Notes under the pieces: generated by a model | What the model saw: the letters and a program-made list of their open reading frames with translations, nothing else | The model's database searches: none | What the model was told of the DNA's origin: nothing | Position numbers and translations under genes: made by a program | Source of the DNA: an uncultured Acetatifactor sp. | Lineage (GTDB): Bacteria; Bacillota; Clostridia; Lachnospirales; Lachnospiraceae | Length of the DNA stretch: 40,475 bases | NCBI GenBank assembly: GCA_910584435.1 | Contig: CAJUAP010000003.1 | Span: 21,165 to 61,639 of the forward strand | Direction of reading: 5' to 3' | Part shown: in pieces, positions 1 to 8,876 of the stretch | How positions within the stretch are numbered: position 1 is the stretch's first letter | Layout of the letters: every line of letters starts with the position of its first letter

Positions 1-163
1 CAGCTTAAACTTCATCCCGGGTGTTTCCGTTTCGGGACTGTGTTTTTATAGTTCCGTTCCTGCACTCCAACACCCTCACTGGGGATGAAGTTTCTTCTGC
101 ACAGTTCGCAGCTTAAACTTCATCCCGGGTGTTTCCGTTTCGGGACTGTGTTTTTATAGTTCC
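1..163. repeat. 55-bp exact direct repeat, two copies, with long hairpin
   Basis: Bases 1-55 and 109-163 are identical over 55 bp, giving a 108-bp period; the array may continue left of the window. Between and into the second copy, 82-93 (GGGATGAAGTTT) pairs with 115-126, and CTGC 97-100 pairs with GCAG 108-111 around a 7-nt loop, so a stem of about 19 positions with one 3x3 internal loop forms. The second copy runs into the next gene and supplies its last codons and stop codon. A diverged homologue lies at 2509-2585. Confidence 0.85.
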
Positions 164-669
164 ACGTCTACCTGATATTCGGTATCAATTAATATATAAT
201 TCACCCCATGGCAAAGGCACTGTTCCAGCACTTCCGCATTGTCCCTTTGCACTGCTTCCAGAGTGCAGTACGAATCCTCCATGCGATCCTCAATGACACC
301 GGCAAATTGTCTTATCTCGTGAAAATGGTTTTCAATGTACTTATGGCTCATAACCAGGCAATAATATCTGATATTCTCCAAATACTCCGCCTCAAAATCT
401 TTTGACCAATCAAACGGAATGTAACATCCTTCCACAATGAGATTCTGTTTGTTTTCAATGGCCGTTTTTATCATTTCACGTACTACCGGCCATAAATATT
501 CCGTTAATTCCTTATCACTGCTCATGGGCGTCAGAGTTGTATAACCGCTGCGAATCAGCCCCATCTTCAGGTGATCTATGGATAAATAGGGATATTGATA
601 TTTTTCAAGCAGCTTTTGTGCAAGAATGGTCTTGCCGGTGTGAGATGCACCTGCTATCAATACAATCAT
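154..669 (-). CDS. P-loop kinase-like / AAA family ATPase, 171 aa
   Basis: A small single-domain nucleotide-binding protein. The first residues form a beta strand leading into a clear Walker A motif, GASHTGKT (about residues 7-14), followed by a helix, as in adenylate-kinase-like and 2-phosphoglycerate-kinase-like P-loop kinases. A later segment, LIVEGCYIP, fits the Walker-B-like strand of such kinases. The substrate cannot be told. The start at 669 is chosen because AGGAGG stands 6 nt before that ATG; the frame stays open further upstream but without a ribosome binding site and with unlikely sequence. The stop codon and last codons lie inside the second copy of the 55-bp repeat, so the natural C-terminus may have been altered. 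It is the last gene of the minus-strand block and probably has its own promoter. Confidence 0.8.
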   Translation of the reverse strand: MIVLIAGASHTGKTILAQKLLEKYQYPYLSIDHLKMGLIRSGYTTLTPMSSDKELTEYLWPVVREMIKTAIENKQNLIVEGCYIPFDWSKDFEAEYLENIRYYCLVMSHKYIENHFHEIRQFAGVIEDRMEDSYCTLEAVQRDNAEVLEQCLCHGVNYILIDTEYQVDVEL

Positions 670-761
670 ATATTTCCTCCTGATCAATTCCATTGAAATT
701 ACAAAACGCAATATACTTCGGAAAAGACTTTTCTTCATTAAACATACAGAATACCATCCTA

Positions 762-790
762 AGTATATAGTAAGTTTACCCAAAAAACAA
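762..790 (-). promoter_or_regulatory. Possible promoter of the P-loop gene
   Basis: On the minus strand, TTGTTT (785-790), a 17-bp spacer and TATACT (762-767) stand about 95 nt before the start codon at 669. The -10 matches consensus at 5 of 6 positions; the -35 matches only at TTG. Confidence 0.4.
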
Positions 791-835
791 GAAAAAGTAT
801 CGCGGCCGGGGAACGGCTGTACTTCTGAATCCACC

Positions 836-2443
836 TTACTTATATGGCTGGAACATAAAATAATCCACTTTCGCACATGGATATTCCCATTCGTCTTCGG
901 GTACGGTTTTGTTTTCCCCCTCATGAATAGACACCAGTCCGACTTTCACACCGACCCAGCCGCCGGGCATAGCCTCTGCCTTTGTCTCCTGTCCTACCGC
1001 ATGGAAATCTTCTCCGTCCGGGCTTATTTCCCAGGAAACCGTCTCCGCATTCCTGACCTTCATTCTGATAAAGATGGATTCCCAGTCCACTGTTTCCAGT
1101 TCTGTGCAGCTGACCTCCGTCCATGTCTTCTCTTTTTTCTCAATTTTCTGCTTCACGATCCATACGTCCTTCCTCTTGCACACTAAAAGAGTATCGCAGT
1201 ATTTTCCCAGAGACAGCACTCCAACGGCATCTCCTTCCCACATCTCCTCCATATGAATCAAAACCGTAATCATAAATTCCGGTGCGGGCCATTTCTGGAG
1301 CAGCAGATTCCCCAGGCTGCTGATCAGCTGTCCCGGCTCCAGCTTCTGCGGAAGCATCTTCAAACCGTCATTTCCCCATGTACACCAATCCTCGTCCGGA
1401 TTAGCATTCCACTGCCACTGCAGCCCATAAATCCTCTCTTCATCATCATACTCTTCAAAAAAGTCAGTGTCATCAGGCGCTTCTATCATAAATTCATCGC
1501 CCACATCCGGTTTTTCATATACCATCACCGGCTCACCGCAGCCGTTCTCATCCTCATTGATACCGATAACAGGCCAGTCATCCCCCCAGCGCATGGGCTG
1601 CAGATGGACAATCCTCCCCGCACTGCCCACATCCTGAAAATGTATAAACCAGTCCTGACCGCACTGCGTATCCACCCAGGCGCCCTGGTGAGGGCCGTTT
1701 ACCGCAGTATTGCCCTGATGAAGCACAATTTTCTCTTCATAAGGCCCCAGAATCTTCTTAGAGCGCAGTACCGTCTGCCATCCGGTTTTCACCCCGCCCG
1801 CGGGAGCAAAAATGTAATAATATCCGTTCCTTTTGTACAGCTTAGGTCCCTCAATGGTAGGCTGCGTAGCATGTCCGTCATATACGAAACCACCCTCGTC
1901 CGGAAACGCCTCCAGTCCCTTACCTTCATCCCGGACAGGTGAAATATACAGCGCACTCTTAAATCCAATCCTGCTCTTGGCAAAACCGTTTACCATATAC
2001 ATTGTGCCGTCATCGTCCCAGAACGGACAGGGGTCGATCCATCCGGCATTCTGTTTGATGAAATGAGGTTCACTCCACTTTCCCCATGGGTCTTCCGTTG
2101 TACACACCGCAATTCCTTCATCGACAAAAGGGATAAATACATAATAAAGCCCTTCGTGATAACGGATGGAAGGCGCCCATGCACCGCAGCCGTACTGAGG
2201 CGCGTCAAACCGCTCAAAAGGCAGACGTTCCATGACATAATTGATGACCTTCCAGTTCACCAGATCCTTAGAATGCAGAATCGGCACCGACGGCACATTG
2301 CTGAAGCTGGACGCAATCATAAAGAAATCGTCACCCACTCTGACAGCATCCGGATCGGAATAATCCGTATAGAGGATAGGATTCCGATAAGTCCCGTCGC
2401 CCAGATCCGCAATCCACATTTTTTTCAACTTTCTCCAATTCAT
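836..2443 (-). CDS. Glycoside hydrolase family 43 protein, 535 aa (beta-xylosidase / arabinofuranosidase type)
   Basis: A five-bladed beta-propeller glycosidase of family GH43, acting by inversion on xylo- or arabino-oligosaccharides. The three expected acidic residues are visible: general base D30 in YSDPDAVRVG, the pKa modulator D137 in WIDPCPFWDDDG, and general acid E198 in TIEGPKLYK. Propeller modules fill about residues 15-320; the remaining ~200 residues fit the C-terminal concanavalin-like sandwich of GH43 beta-xylosidases. There is no signal peptide, so it should act in the cytoplasm on imported oligosaccharides. AGGAGGG before the ATG at 2443 sets the start. A terminator (2643-2681) separates it from the upstream binding-protein gene, so it may be expressed partly on its own. 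Exact substrate is inferred only from family. Confidence 0.9.
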   Translation of the reverse strand: MNWRKLKKMWIADLGDGTYRNPILYTDYSDPDAVRVGDDFFMIASSFSNVPSVPILHSKDLVNWKVINYVMERLPFERFDAPQYGCGAWAPSIRYHEGLYYVFIPFVDEGIAVCTTEDPWGKWSEPHFIKQNAGWIDPCPFWDDDGTMYMVNGFAKSRIGFKSALYISPVRDEGKGLEAFPDEGGFVYDGHATQPTIEGPKLYKRNGYYYIFAPAGGVKTGWQTVLRSKKILGPYEEKIVLHQGNTAVNGPHQGAWVDTQCGQDWFIHFQDVGSAGRIVHLQPMRWGDDWPVIGINEDENGCGEPVMVYEKPDVGDEFMIEAPDDTDFFEEYDDEERIYGLQWQWNANPDEDWCTWGNDGLKMLPQKLEPGQLISSLGNLLLQKWPAPEFMITVLIHMEEMWEGDAVGVLSLGKYCDTLLVCKRKDVWIVKQKIEKKEKTWTEVSCTELETVDWESIFIRMKVRNAETVSWEISPDGEDFHAVGQETKAEAMPGGWVGVKVGLVSIHEGENKTVPEDEWEYPCAKVDYFMFQPYK

Positions 2444-2460
2444 TGTTTTCCCTCCTATTT

Positions 2461-2610
2461 AGAGTTCCCGCTTGCGGGAACTTGTTCCGTCTCTCCTGCC
2501 CCCCTTATGGGGGAGAAATTTCCAGCTGCAAAGGACGCAGCTGAAAATTCTCCCGGGGCTTCCGTTCCGAGACTGTTTTAAATTTCCTCTTGACATTTCT
2601 TCGCTGGACT
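2461..2610. repeat. Palindrome-rich intergenic element, diverged copy of the 82-160 hairpin repeat
   Basis: It contains a 20-bp palindrome (2463-2482, GTTCCCGC-TT-GCGGGAAC core), a CCCCC/GGGGG hairpin (about 2499-2514), and a stem of about 18 bp with a 7-nt loop (2511-2554). From 2509 to about 2580 it aligns with 81-160, with matched changes in both stem arms, a 7-nt loop in both, and a shared TTCCGTT-CG-GACTGT tail. The end, cttgacatttcttcgctgga (2589-2608) plus ct, recurs with few changes at 35527-35549. On the minus strand it forms much of the 5' leader of the GH43 gene. Confidence 0.75.
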
Positions 2611-2642
2611 AGCTTTCAACGCTAAAACACTGAAATACAAAA

Positions 2643-2681
2643 GGACAATAGAACCCTCCTGCTGCGAGGATTCTATTGTCC
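2643..2681 (-). terminator. Rho-independent terminator of the importer operon
   Basis: GGACAATAGAA (2643-2653) pairs perfectly with TTCTATTGTCC (2671-2681), with further pairing CCTC/GAGG inside. On the minus strand the stem is followed by TTTTGTATTT. It lies 75 nt after the stop of the binding-protein gene at 2756. Confidence 0.8.
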
Positions 2682-2755
2682 CGAATCAGACACCAAAAAA
2701 CCTGCACAAACCTTTGGTATCTTTTATTTTACATCATTTCAGTCTGTTCCACAAT

Positions 2756-4507
2756 TTATTTTGACAAATAAATGTCATACGCATCCTGGTAAGCCTTCAC
2801 GATATCAGAGATACCCATTCTCTCCAGCTCCGCCACATAAGTATCAAAGTTAGACAAAGGTTCCTGACCTGTGATAAACTTCCACTTCATCTCTGCGATA
2901 TAGGTATCCAGCTGGGAATTGCTGGTATCCACACTAACGGAAATAGAACCGGGATAGCCAAGCTCAAAACTGGTGTCCTCCACCCAGGTGGTTGCAGCAT
3001 TGACATACCACTCGTTACGGGTTGCCAGGTTCACATCGAAGCATCCATAGGAAGGGAAGCCGCCGCTCTGATTGCCGTACATTTTGTAACGCTGAGGCTT
3101 TCCTGTATTGCCCGGCAGTTCCAGCTGCTCATTTCCATACTCTGTCAGACGCCTGTTGCCAAGTTCATCCGTCTCAAAGGTCACTCCCTCTTCACCCCAT
3201 GTCAGCAGAACGGAACCTTCTTCGGAATACATATAGTCGATAATGGTTGCAATGGCATCCATTTTCTCCGGCTCTTTTGCTGCATCTACAGTAATAATCT
3301 CTGTCTCTCTCTGCTTCCTGGATACGGCTCTGGGAGAATACACCTTGCCGTCTTCCGTTGCAGGCCATGGAACTGCCACCAGTGTTGCATTGGGCTGGCC
3401 TTTCTCCGTCCTCAGCTTGCCTTCAAACTTGGAACCCTCGCCGCCATTGTTGGCAAGTCCCTTCCAGCTTCCGGCGATACTGCTCAGGACATTGTCATCG
3501 CCTGTGCCCTTGGTTGCATTTCCATTCTCGTCAAATGCCTCTGCCATCAAACCTTCGGTATGCCATCTGTTCATAGTCTCCAGATATGCCTTATACTTCT
3601 GGGTTCTTGCACCATACTCTACCTTTCCTGTATCAGGATCGATGTAGATACCGCTCATCATGCCGAAAGCGCCTTCAAAAAGCTGGATACCGCTGGAATA
3701 AGCATCAAAAGGAATCTTATCATCGCCAAGGGTCTTAAATGCCCTCAATACCTCTTCCCACTCAGCCATGTTGGTCGGCACTTCCATACCCACCTCATCC
3801 AGCCAGTCTTTTCTCATAACCAGTCCGGTATCATTGGATGCTACAATGCCTGTTACATCCAGGGGATTGATTCTCTGGAAATACAGATAATCGCCGTTGC
3901 TGTCTGACATATCCCTTGCAATATCAGGATGATCTTCCAGAATCTTGGACAGATTAGGCATCTTGCTCTCAATGATTTCATTCAGCCTCTGAGGAATAAC
4001 ACCCATTTCTTTCAAACCGGTGATACCATTCTTGCCGTTTTCCGTATTCTTGTACATCTCTTCATTTAAGTACGCGATGACATCCGGCAGAGGATCTGTT
4101 GTTACCATGGTCATATACTGCTCTTTTGCATCATCCGCCTTGCCATTGAAGATGATAAACTCGATATCCACATGGAACATCTCTTCAATCTTCTCCACGG
4201 CAATCAACTGCTGATAACGGGAATCCTTCGGGTCAACATTGTCATCTCTTACCAGCCAGGTAATCTTCTGTCCATCCGGCCAGGTCTGCTCCCATCCCTG
4301 TGCATTGGCGTCGCCCTCTCCTGACGGCTGGCTTGCGTCCGGTGATGAGCTGTTGTCGCTGCTTGTGGGCGTACTTGATGTCCCCTCGCTGCTTCCGCTG
4401 TTACCGCTGTTACCGCCCTGCTGCCCATCATCATTGTTGCCGCAGCCGGCCAGCATTGACAAGCACATAACCGAAGCCATCAATGCTGCTACAATTTTCT
4501 TTTTCAT
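2756..4507 (-). CDS. Lipoprotein sugar-binding protein of an ABC importer (Lpl/type-1 family), 583 aa
   Basis: Extracellular solute-binding lipoprotein that would deliver an oligosaccharide to the permease pair encoded just upstream. The N-terminus is a typical lipoprotein signal with lipobox LAGC (Cys22), followed by an Asn/Gly/Ser-rich spacer to about residue 70, then a two-lobe binding fold starting near WPDGQKITWLVRDD. It matches large LplA-like proteins of Lachnospiraceae (about 550-600 aa). AAGGAGG precedes the ATG at 4507. It is the distal gene of permease-permease-binding protein order, separated from the permease by 228 nt full of hairpins, which would allow its level to differ from the permeases. 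The ligand is unknown; GH43 next door suggests xylan or arabinoxylan pieces. Confidence 0.9.
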   Translation of the reverse strand: MKKKIVAALMASVMCLSMLAGCGNNDDGQQGGNSGNSGSSEGTSSTPTSSDNSSSPDASQPSGEGDANAQGWEQTWPDGQKITWLVRDDNVDPKDSRYQQLIAVEKIEEMFHVDIEFIIFNGKADDAKEQYMTMVTTDPLPDVIAYLNEEMYKNTENGKNGITGLKEMGVIPQRLNEIIESKMPNLSKILEDHPDIARDMSDSNGDYLYFQRINPLDVTGIVASNDTGLVMRKDWLDEVGMEVPTNMAEWEEVLRAFKTLGDDKIPFDAYSSGIQLFEGAFGMMSGIYIDPDTGKVEYGARTQKYKAYLETMNRWHTEGLMAEAFDENGNATKGTGDDNVLSSIAGSWKGLANNGGEGSKFEGKLRTEKGQPNATLVAVPWPATEDGKVYSPRAVSRKQRETEIITVDAAKEPEKMDAIATIIDYMYSEEGSVLLTWGEEGVTFETDELGNRRLTEYGNEQLELPGNTGKPQRYKMYGNQSGGFPSYGCFDVNLATRNEWYVNAATTWVEDTSFELGYPGSISVSVDTSNSQLDTYIAEMKWKFITGQEPLSNFDTYVAELERMGISDIVKAYQDAYDIYLSK

Positions 4508-4574
4508 ACTGCTTCCTCCTTATTTTTTCTATATAAACACGCCTAAGCGCACTTATATCACATTAAATATTTGC

Positions 4575-4734
4575 TGCCCAAAGAGATGGGCTTCGCCCCC
4601 TCTTAGGGACACAGTCATGCCGATGCAGTCGGCACAAGCAATCCATGAGAAAAACGCTGCCCTTGCGTTTTTCAGTGTGTAATATAGATTTTCTTAGCTG
4701 GCGTACTTTGACAGCTTAGAAAATCTTTACACAC
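4575..4734. repeat. Cluster of hairpins between permease and binding-protein genes
   Basis: Four stems can be read: GGGC/GCCC flanked by AAGAG/CTCTT near 4577-4605; TGCCGA-tgcag-TCGGCA near 4618-4634; GAAAAACGC (4649-4657) with GCGTTTTTC (4665-4673), which on the minus strand ends in T5 and resembles a terminator; and a long stem, 4675-4700 with 4712-4734, joining 23 base pairs with one mismatch and a 3-nt bulge around an 11-nt loop. The last stem ends two bases before the permease stop codon. Confidence 0.7.
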
Positions 4735-4735
4735 T

Positions 4736-5710
4736 TTACATACCCGTCAGTCCTGACCGCTCCACACCTTCCATGAATTTCCTCTGCAGGAAACCATATA
4801 CAATCAGCACCGGCAGAATCACCAGAAAGGTTCCTGCCATCAGCATGGCCTTATTAAAGGTATAGCCATCCTCTTCCATCACCAGGTCCATAGCATCCTC
4901 TGTGTCCATCAGGGCATACAATCCCGGCAGTCTGCTGGGCAGTACTCGTTTTCCTGCAGTCCTGATATAAATATTGGGCTCGAAATAATCATTCCAGTGC
5001 CATACAAAAGACAATACCGTTGCCACCAGGATGGATGACTTGGACATGGGAAGCATAATCTTGAAGAAGGTTCTGAAAGCGCCGCAGCCGTCAATCCTGG
5101 CCGCCTCTTCCATCTCCTTGGGCAGTCCCATAAAGAACTGACGGAACAGGAAGATAAAGAAGGCACCGTTCAGACCATATCCCAAAAAGGCAGGAACAAG
5201 CAGGGGCAGATAGGTATCAATCCATCTCATTTTGCTGTACTGAATATACAGCGGGAAAATCAATGTCTGCACAGGCACCAGCATGGACAGAATCACCAGC
5301 GCAAAACACACACCCTTGAATTTGAAATTATATCTGGCAAATCCATACCCGATAAATGAACAGGAAACCACATGCCCTACTGTGGCAACTCCCGCAATAA
5401 TCAGTGAATTCTTCAGGTAGCGCCAATAGGATAACTGCTCCATTGCAATCTTAAAATTACTCCACCGGAAACCGCTGGGAAGCCACTTCACTGTAATATT
5501 GAGCAGATCCGAATCCGACATCAGGGAAGTTACCACCATGGTGATGAACGGATATAAGAACACAAAAGACAAACTGCACAATACCAGATAATAGAAAACC
5601 CGGACTACAATCTTCTTACTCTTAGACGCAGCCGCCTGAGAGAAATTCTCCCTGCTCATATGTACCTTTGCTGTCCCCTTCTGCTCCTTTTGTTTTGTCA
5701 ATACACTCAT
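4736..5710 (-). CDS. Carbohydrate ABC transporter permease (MalG/LplC type), 324 aa
   Basis: Inner-membrane channel subunit of a CUT1 sugar importer. After a polar N-terminal stretch of about 30 residues come six hydrophobic segments. The cytoplasmic EAA loop is MEEAARIDGCGAFRTFFKI with the usual following LPMSKS, where the ATPase docks. The C-terminus LQRKFMEGVERSGLTGM is typical of MalG-like subunits. The start at 5710 has GGAGG 10 nt upstream. It follows the other permease gene by 82 nt, a gap that includes the small hairpin AAGCTG-cccacg-CAGCTT (5738-5755). No ATPase gene is in the window. Confidence 0.9.
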   Translation of the reverse strand: MSVLTKQKEQKGTAKVHMSRENFSQAAASKSKKIVVRVFYYLVLCSLSFVFLYPFITMVVTSLMSDSDLLNITVKWLPSGFRWSNFKIAMEQLSYWRYLKNSLIIAGVATVGHVVSCSFIGYGFARYNFKFKGVCFALVILSMLVPVQTLIFPLYIQYSKMRWIDTYLPLLVPAFLGYGLNGAFFIFLFRQFFMGLPKEMEEAARIDGCGAFRTFFKIMLPMSKSSILVATVLSFVWHWNDYFEPNIYIRTAGKRVLPSRLPGLYALMDTEDAMDLVMEEDGYTFNKAMLMAGTFLVILPVLIVYGFLQRKFMEGVERSGLTGM

Positions 5711-5792
5711 TTCACACTAACCTCCACTTATCATTCAAAGCTGCCCACGCAGCTTATGAAAAATATGCCGCGTATCAATGCTTACGTTCCTG

Positions 5793-6698
5793 TCATGATT
5801 CATTTGCTTTGGAACCCAGTTTCACCACACCAAACACCACGCCGCAGAGGACAAAGACAAACAGGAAGTACACCCATCCCATGGCGGCACCTCTGGAAAA
5901 TTGTGTATTCTCAAACACCTGATCCAATATATAAGCCACCAGGGCATTGTCCGAGGAAGTGAAATACATTACCATCGTATACACGAAATTCAACAATATA
6001 ATAGGAGAAATCATAGGCAGTGTAATCTTCCAGAACATCTCCCACTGTGTGGCGCCGTCACATTTCGCCGCCTCATACAGGGATGAGGAAATTCCCTGCA
6101 GTCCCGCAAGAAACAGGATAATCTGCACCCCGGAATTCCACAGAATCAATGTGATTCTGTCCAGAAAGGGCTGTACCACAGACACTATAGTAGTCCCCAG
6201 CATCTCCTGCAATACCTGAGGCAGTGCAATACCTACGCCCACACTGCCGGTAGCGTCAATCTCCAGCAGCTGGGACATCACATAGCCGCTTCCCAGAAGC
6301 ACCGGAATGAAGAAACAGGTTCTGAAAAATCCCTTTCCCGGTACCGGCTGGTTAATCAGCATGGCAATAATCAGGGAAAACACCAGCACCAGGGGCGTGT
6401 TAATCAACGTGTCCGTCACCACGGACAGGAAGGTGGGCATAAAATTAATGTCGTACATGAAAATATGCTCGAAATTGTCAAAGCCTATCCACTCCATTAC
6501 GAAGCCTCTCAGCTGTACAATCTCGCTGAAGCTCAATCGTATGGAAGAAACCAGCGCATTGATAAAGAACACACAGGTTCCGATAATCCACGGAGACAGG
6601 AACATCAGCGCCTCCAGGTTGTTCCTCTTCTGCATGGTCATCGTATGCTTCTTCTGACCAGCATCCTGTTTTATGGACTTCTTCTGTTCTGATTTCAT
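5793..6698 (-). CDS. Sugar ABC transporter permease (MalF/LplB type), 301 aa
   Basis: Partner permease of the CUT1 importer. A basic cytoplasmic head (residues 1-27) leads to the first membrane segment, MFLSPWIIGTCVFFINALV; about six segments follow. The EAA loop reads SSLYEAAKCDGATQWEMFWK with LPMISP after it. The ATG at 6698 overlaps the stop of the upstream DUF5696 gene as ATGA, so translation is probably coupled. GGAGG stands inside the end of that gene. The coupling argues that the DUF5696 protein and this importer serve one process. Confidence 0.9.
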   Translation of the reverse strand: MKSEQKKSIKQDAGQKKHTMTMQKRNNLEALMFLSPWIIGTCVFFINALVSSIRLSFSEIVQLRGFVMEWIGFDNFEHIFMYDINFMPTFLSVVTDTLINTPLVLVFSLIIAMLINQPVPGKGFFRTCFFIPVLLGSGYVMSQLLEIDATGSVGVGIALPQVLQEMLGTTIVSVVQPFLDRITLILWNSGVQIILFLAGLQGISSSLYEAAKCDGATQWEMFWKITLPMISPIILLNFVYTMVMYFTSSDNALVAYILDQVFENTQFSRGAAMGWVYFLFVFVLCGVVFGVVKLGSKANES

Positions 6699-8851
6699 CG
6701 GCTCACCTCCCAGCTCATAGCCGCCAGCTCCATGCCATCCACTGTAACAGCCTTATTGTTATAATTCACGTAAATTTTTACGCCGTTATCATATCCGGTA
6801 CAGTAGACATTTTCCTCCAGTTCTTCATGGGAAATCATCTTTGCATCCTGTGCTGCATCCCATGCGGGCTTCAGCTCCTGACAGGTTGCCACTATTTCAT
6901 CCTTCCAATCATAATAACCGGAAGTAAACAATTCATTATAACTTGTGTTCACCAGCTTCTCCGCCGACTCATAGGTAAGCTCGAAGTAAGGCGTATATCC
7001 ATATTCAATCCATTTCAGCCTCAGCTTCTCCGCATCGCTGGAGAGATTCAGCGCCTCCCCCGTATACTGCACCGCGCCGTGAACTACCATCTGATAAAAA
7101 GGGACTTCCCTGGTAGTCATCTGATACCCCAAATCCTCCGAAGGGATGGCCGTCACCATATCCGCCGCTCCCAGCACATAGAGATTTCCTCCTTCACTGG
7201 TCACACTGCCGAAGGCATCCTTGGAGTCCTGAAGCATCTTCTTCCAGTTCTCCTTACATTCCGTCACAGTAACAGGGCCTCTCTCATTGTAATTGTAATA
7301 GAGCATATCACCGATATTTTCCAGCTTCAGGCCGTCTATATCGAACTTTTTCGCCTTCTCCATGAATTTCTCATAATTTTTTAACGCCGCGGCAGGGCTG
7401 ATGACACGGATGGAACTCCTCTTGTCGGTCAATACCTGATAATTTCCAAGGAACACAATATCCGTCCTCTGGGAATATCCGGATGCCTCCGCACTGGCTG
7501 TCAGGAAATTAGCCCCCAGGGAAAGCCTGATTCCGTTTGCTTTCGTATATTTTGCCAGAGCATCAAGGCCCTTGTTTCCTCCCAGCTTGCTGTTTGCCGG
7601 GAAATATACCGGTTCCGTACCGTATCCTGACTTCATCCACCCAAGCAGAGAAACCTCCAGGGGTACATCAATGGTTCCCTTCAAATCCTCCAGAATCTCC
7701 TGTGCCTGTTCAAAATTTGTCACATTCTGAAAAGTATCCAGAATCAGACCTTCCTCTATCACGCCCATGAAGAGATCCAGGGAAAGGGACAGACCCTTCT
7801 TACTGCTTTCCGCCAGCAGACCATTTGCCGTCAGATACTCCCGATACGCCGAAGCCATATCCCCGTACTGTGCTTTTCCGTCGGGGAGAATCTGATAATG
7901 AATCTCATATTCCGCCATCAGCTGTTCTGCATCATATTTCTGTACTACTTTCCCTTTCACACGGGGGTCGTTAAAACCTCTTCTGAACAGGAATGTGGGA
8001 TAAATATAACTTGCCTTCACAACGGCAGTGGAAGGGGTCACAGTAATATAGGAAGTTTCCTCCCCCTTCGTAATATAGGCCACAAAACCCTTCTTCCCAT
8101 AATTTGCTCCGAACACCGGCAATAATACTTCGGCCTCATCCTGTTCAAAACGCCCTTTCAGATTCCGGTTGTTCTGAATGTCCCCGTATACATGATAGGA
8201 AACTGCGGATTCGCTCACATGGGACGGATCATCAAAGCACATAATGGCGCCGCTGCCGTCGGGATAAAACAGGTATCCCTCCTGATTGTCCGCCGCTCCT
8301 GCAAAAAAGGGCATTAAATCTATGGATATTGCACTGAAATCACCATATTCCTCAAGCTTTTCACTTGGAATCTTCACCGAGAAACCATCTTCCGTCAGCG
8401 CAAATTCTATACAGAACTTTACGCTCGCCGCAGGCACATCATATTGAATCCCGATACCGTAAGAAGTTTCATAAGGTTCCGCCGTATACTCGGTTCCCAG
8501 CTGGTCATAAGTGACCAGGCTCCCCACGCCCTTACGCAGGTCTGTGACGCTGATGGAGTAAATGGAACGCATCTTCTGCGCCCATCTCCCCTTCATGGCT
8601 TCCAGGTCGAAATTCGGATCACTCATGGTTGAAGTCCAGACATCACCGGTGGCTTTCTGTGTCAGCCGAATCTCCGAATATTCATTGACCAGCTCAAATT
8701 TGAAATTATCGTTTTCCATCACGGCTTCAGCAGCTTCTGCCCTGCAGACCACACTCAGCCACAGACATAGCGCAAATGCCATCAGGCCCGGAAGACGTTT
8801 CAGCAAAATGCATCTGCGCCCCCATTTTTCCTCTATCTTTTTCATCTTCAT
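6695..8851 (-). CDS. DUF5696 domain protein, secreted or surface-exposed, 718 aa
   Basis: A large protein with a long basic N-terminus and a hydrophobic stretch (about residues 20-36, LPGLMAFALCLWLSVV) ending in an AEAAEA-type signal peptidase site, so probably exported. I recognise it as the DUF5696 family, found near Lpl-type sugar permeases in Paenibacillus and Lachnospiraceae; no activity is established to my knowledge. The early segment ENDNFKFELVNEYSEIRLTQ suggests a beta-sandwich. The middle (IDVPLEVSLLGWMKSGYG, GIRLSLGANF, FDIDGLKLENIGD) has strand-helix alternation like a TIM barrel, so a glycosidase-like role is a reasonable guess, not shown. The ribosome binding site AAAGGAG lies rather far (about 15 nt) from the ATG at 8851. 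It overlaps the next permease by 4 nt. Confidence 0.8.
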   Translation of the reverse strand: MKMKKIEEKWGRRCILLKRLPGLMAFALCLWLSVVCRAEAAEAVMENDNFKFELVNEYSEIRLTQKATGDVWTSTMSDPNFDLEAMKGRWAQKMRSIYSISVTDLRKGVGSLVTYDQLGTEYTAEPYETSYGIGIQYDVPAASVKFCIEFALTEDGFSVKIPSEKLEEYGDFSAISIDLMPFFAGAADNQEGYLFYPDGSGAIMCFDDPSHVSESAVSYHVYGDIQNNRNLKGRFEQDEAEVLLPVFGANYGKKGFVAYITKGEETSYITVTPSTAVVKASYIYPTFLFRRGFNDPRVKGKVVQKYDAEQLMAEYEIHYQILPDGKAQYGDMASAYREYLTANGLLAESSKKGLSLSLDLFMGVIEEGLILDTFQNVTNFEQAQEILEDLKGTIDVPLEVSLLGWMKSGYGTEPVYFPANSKLGGNKGLDALAKYTKANGIRLSLGANFLTASAEASGYSQRTDIVFLGNYQVLTDKRSSIRVISPAAALKNYEKFMEKAKKFDIDGLKLENIGDMLYYNYNERGPVTVTECKENWKKMLQDSKDAFGSVTSEGGNLYVLGAADMVTAIPSEDLGYQMTTREVPFYQMVVHGAVQYTGEALNLSSDAEKLRLKWIEYGYTPYFELTYESAEKLVNTSYNELFTSGYYDWKDEIVATCQELKPAWDAAQDAKMISHEELEENVYCTGYDNGVKIYVNYNNKAVTVDGMELAAMSWEVSR

Positions 8852-8876
8852 GATTCCGTTTCCCCGCTCCTTTCTC

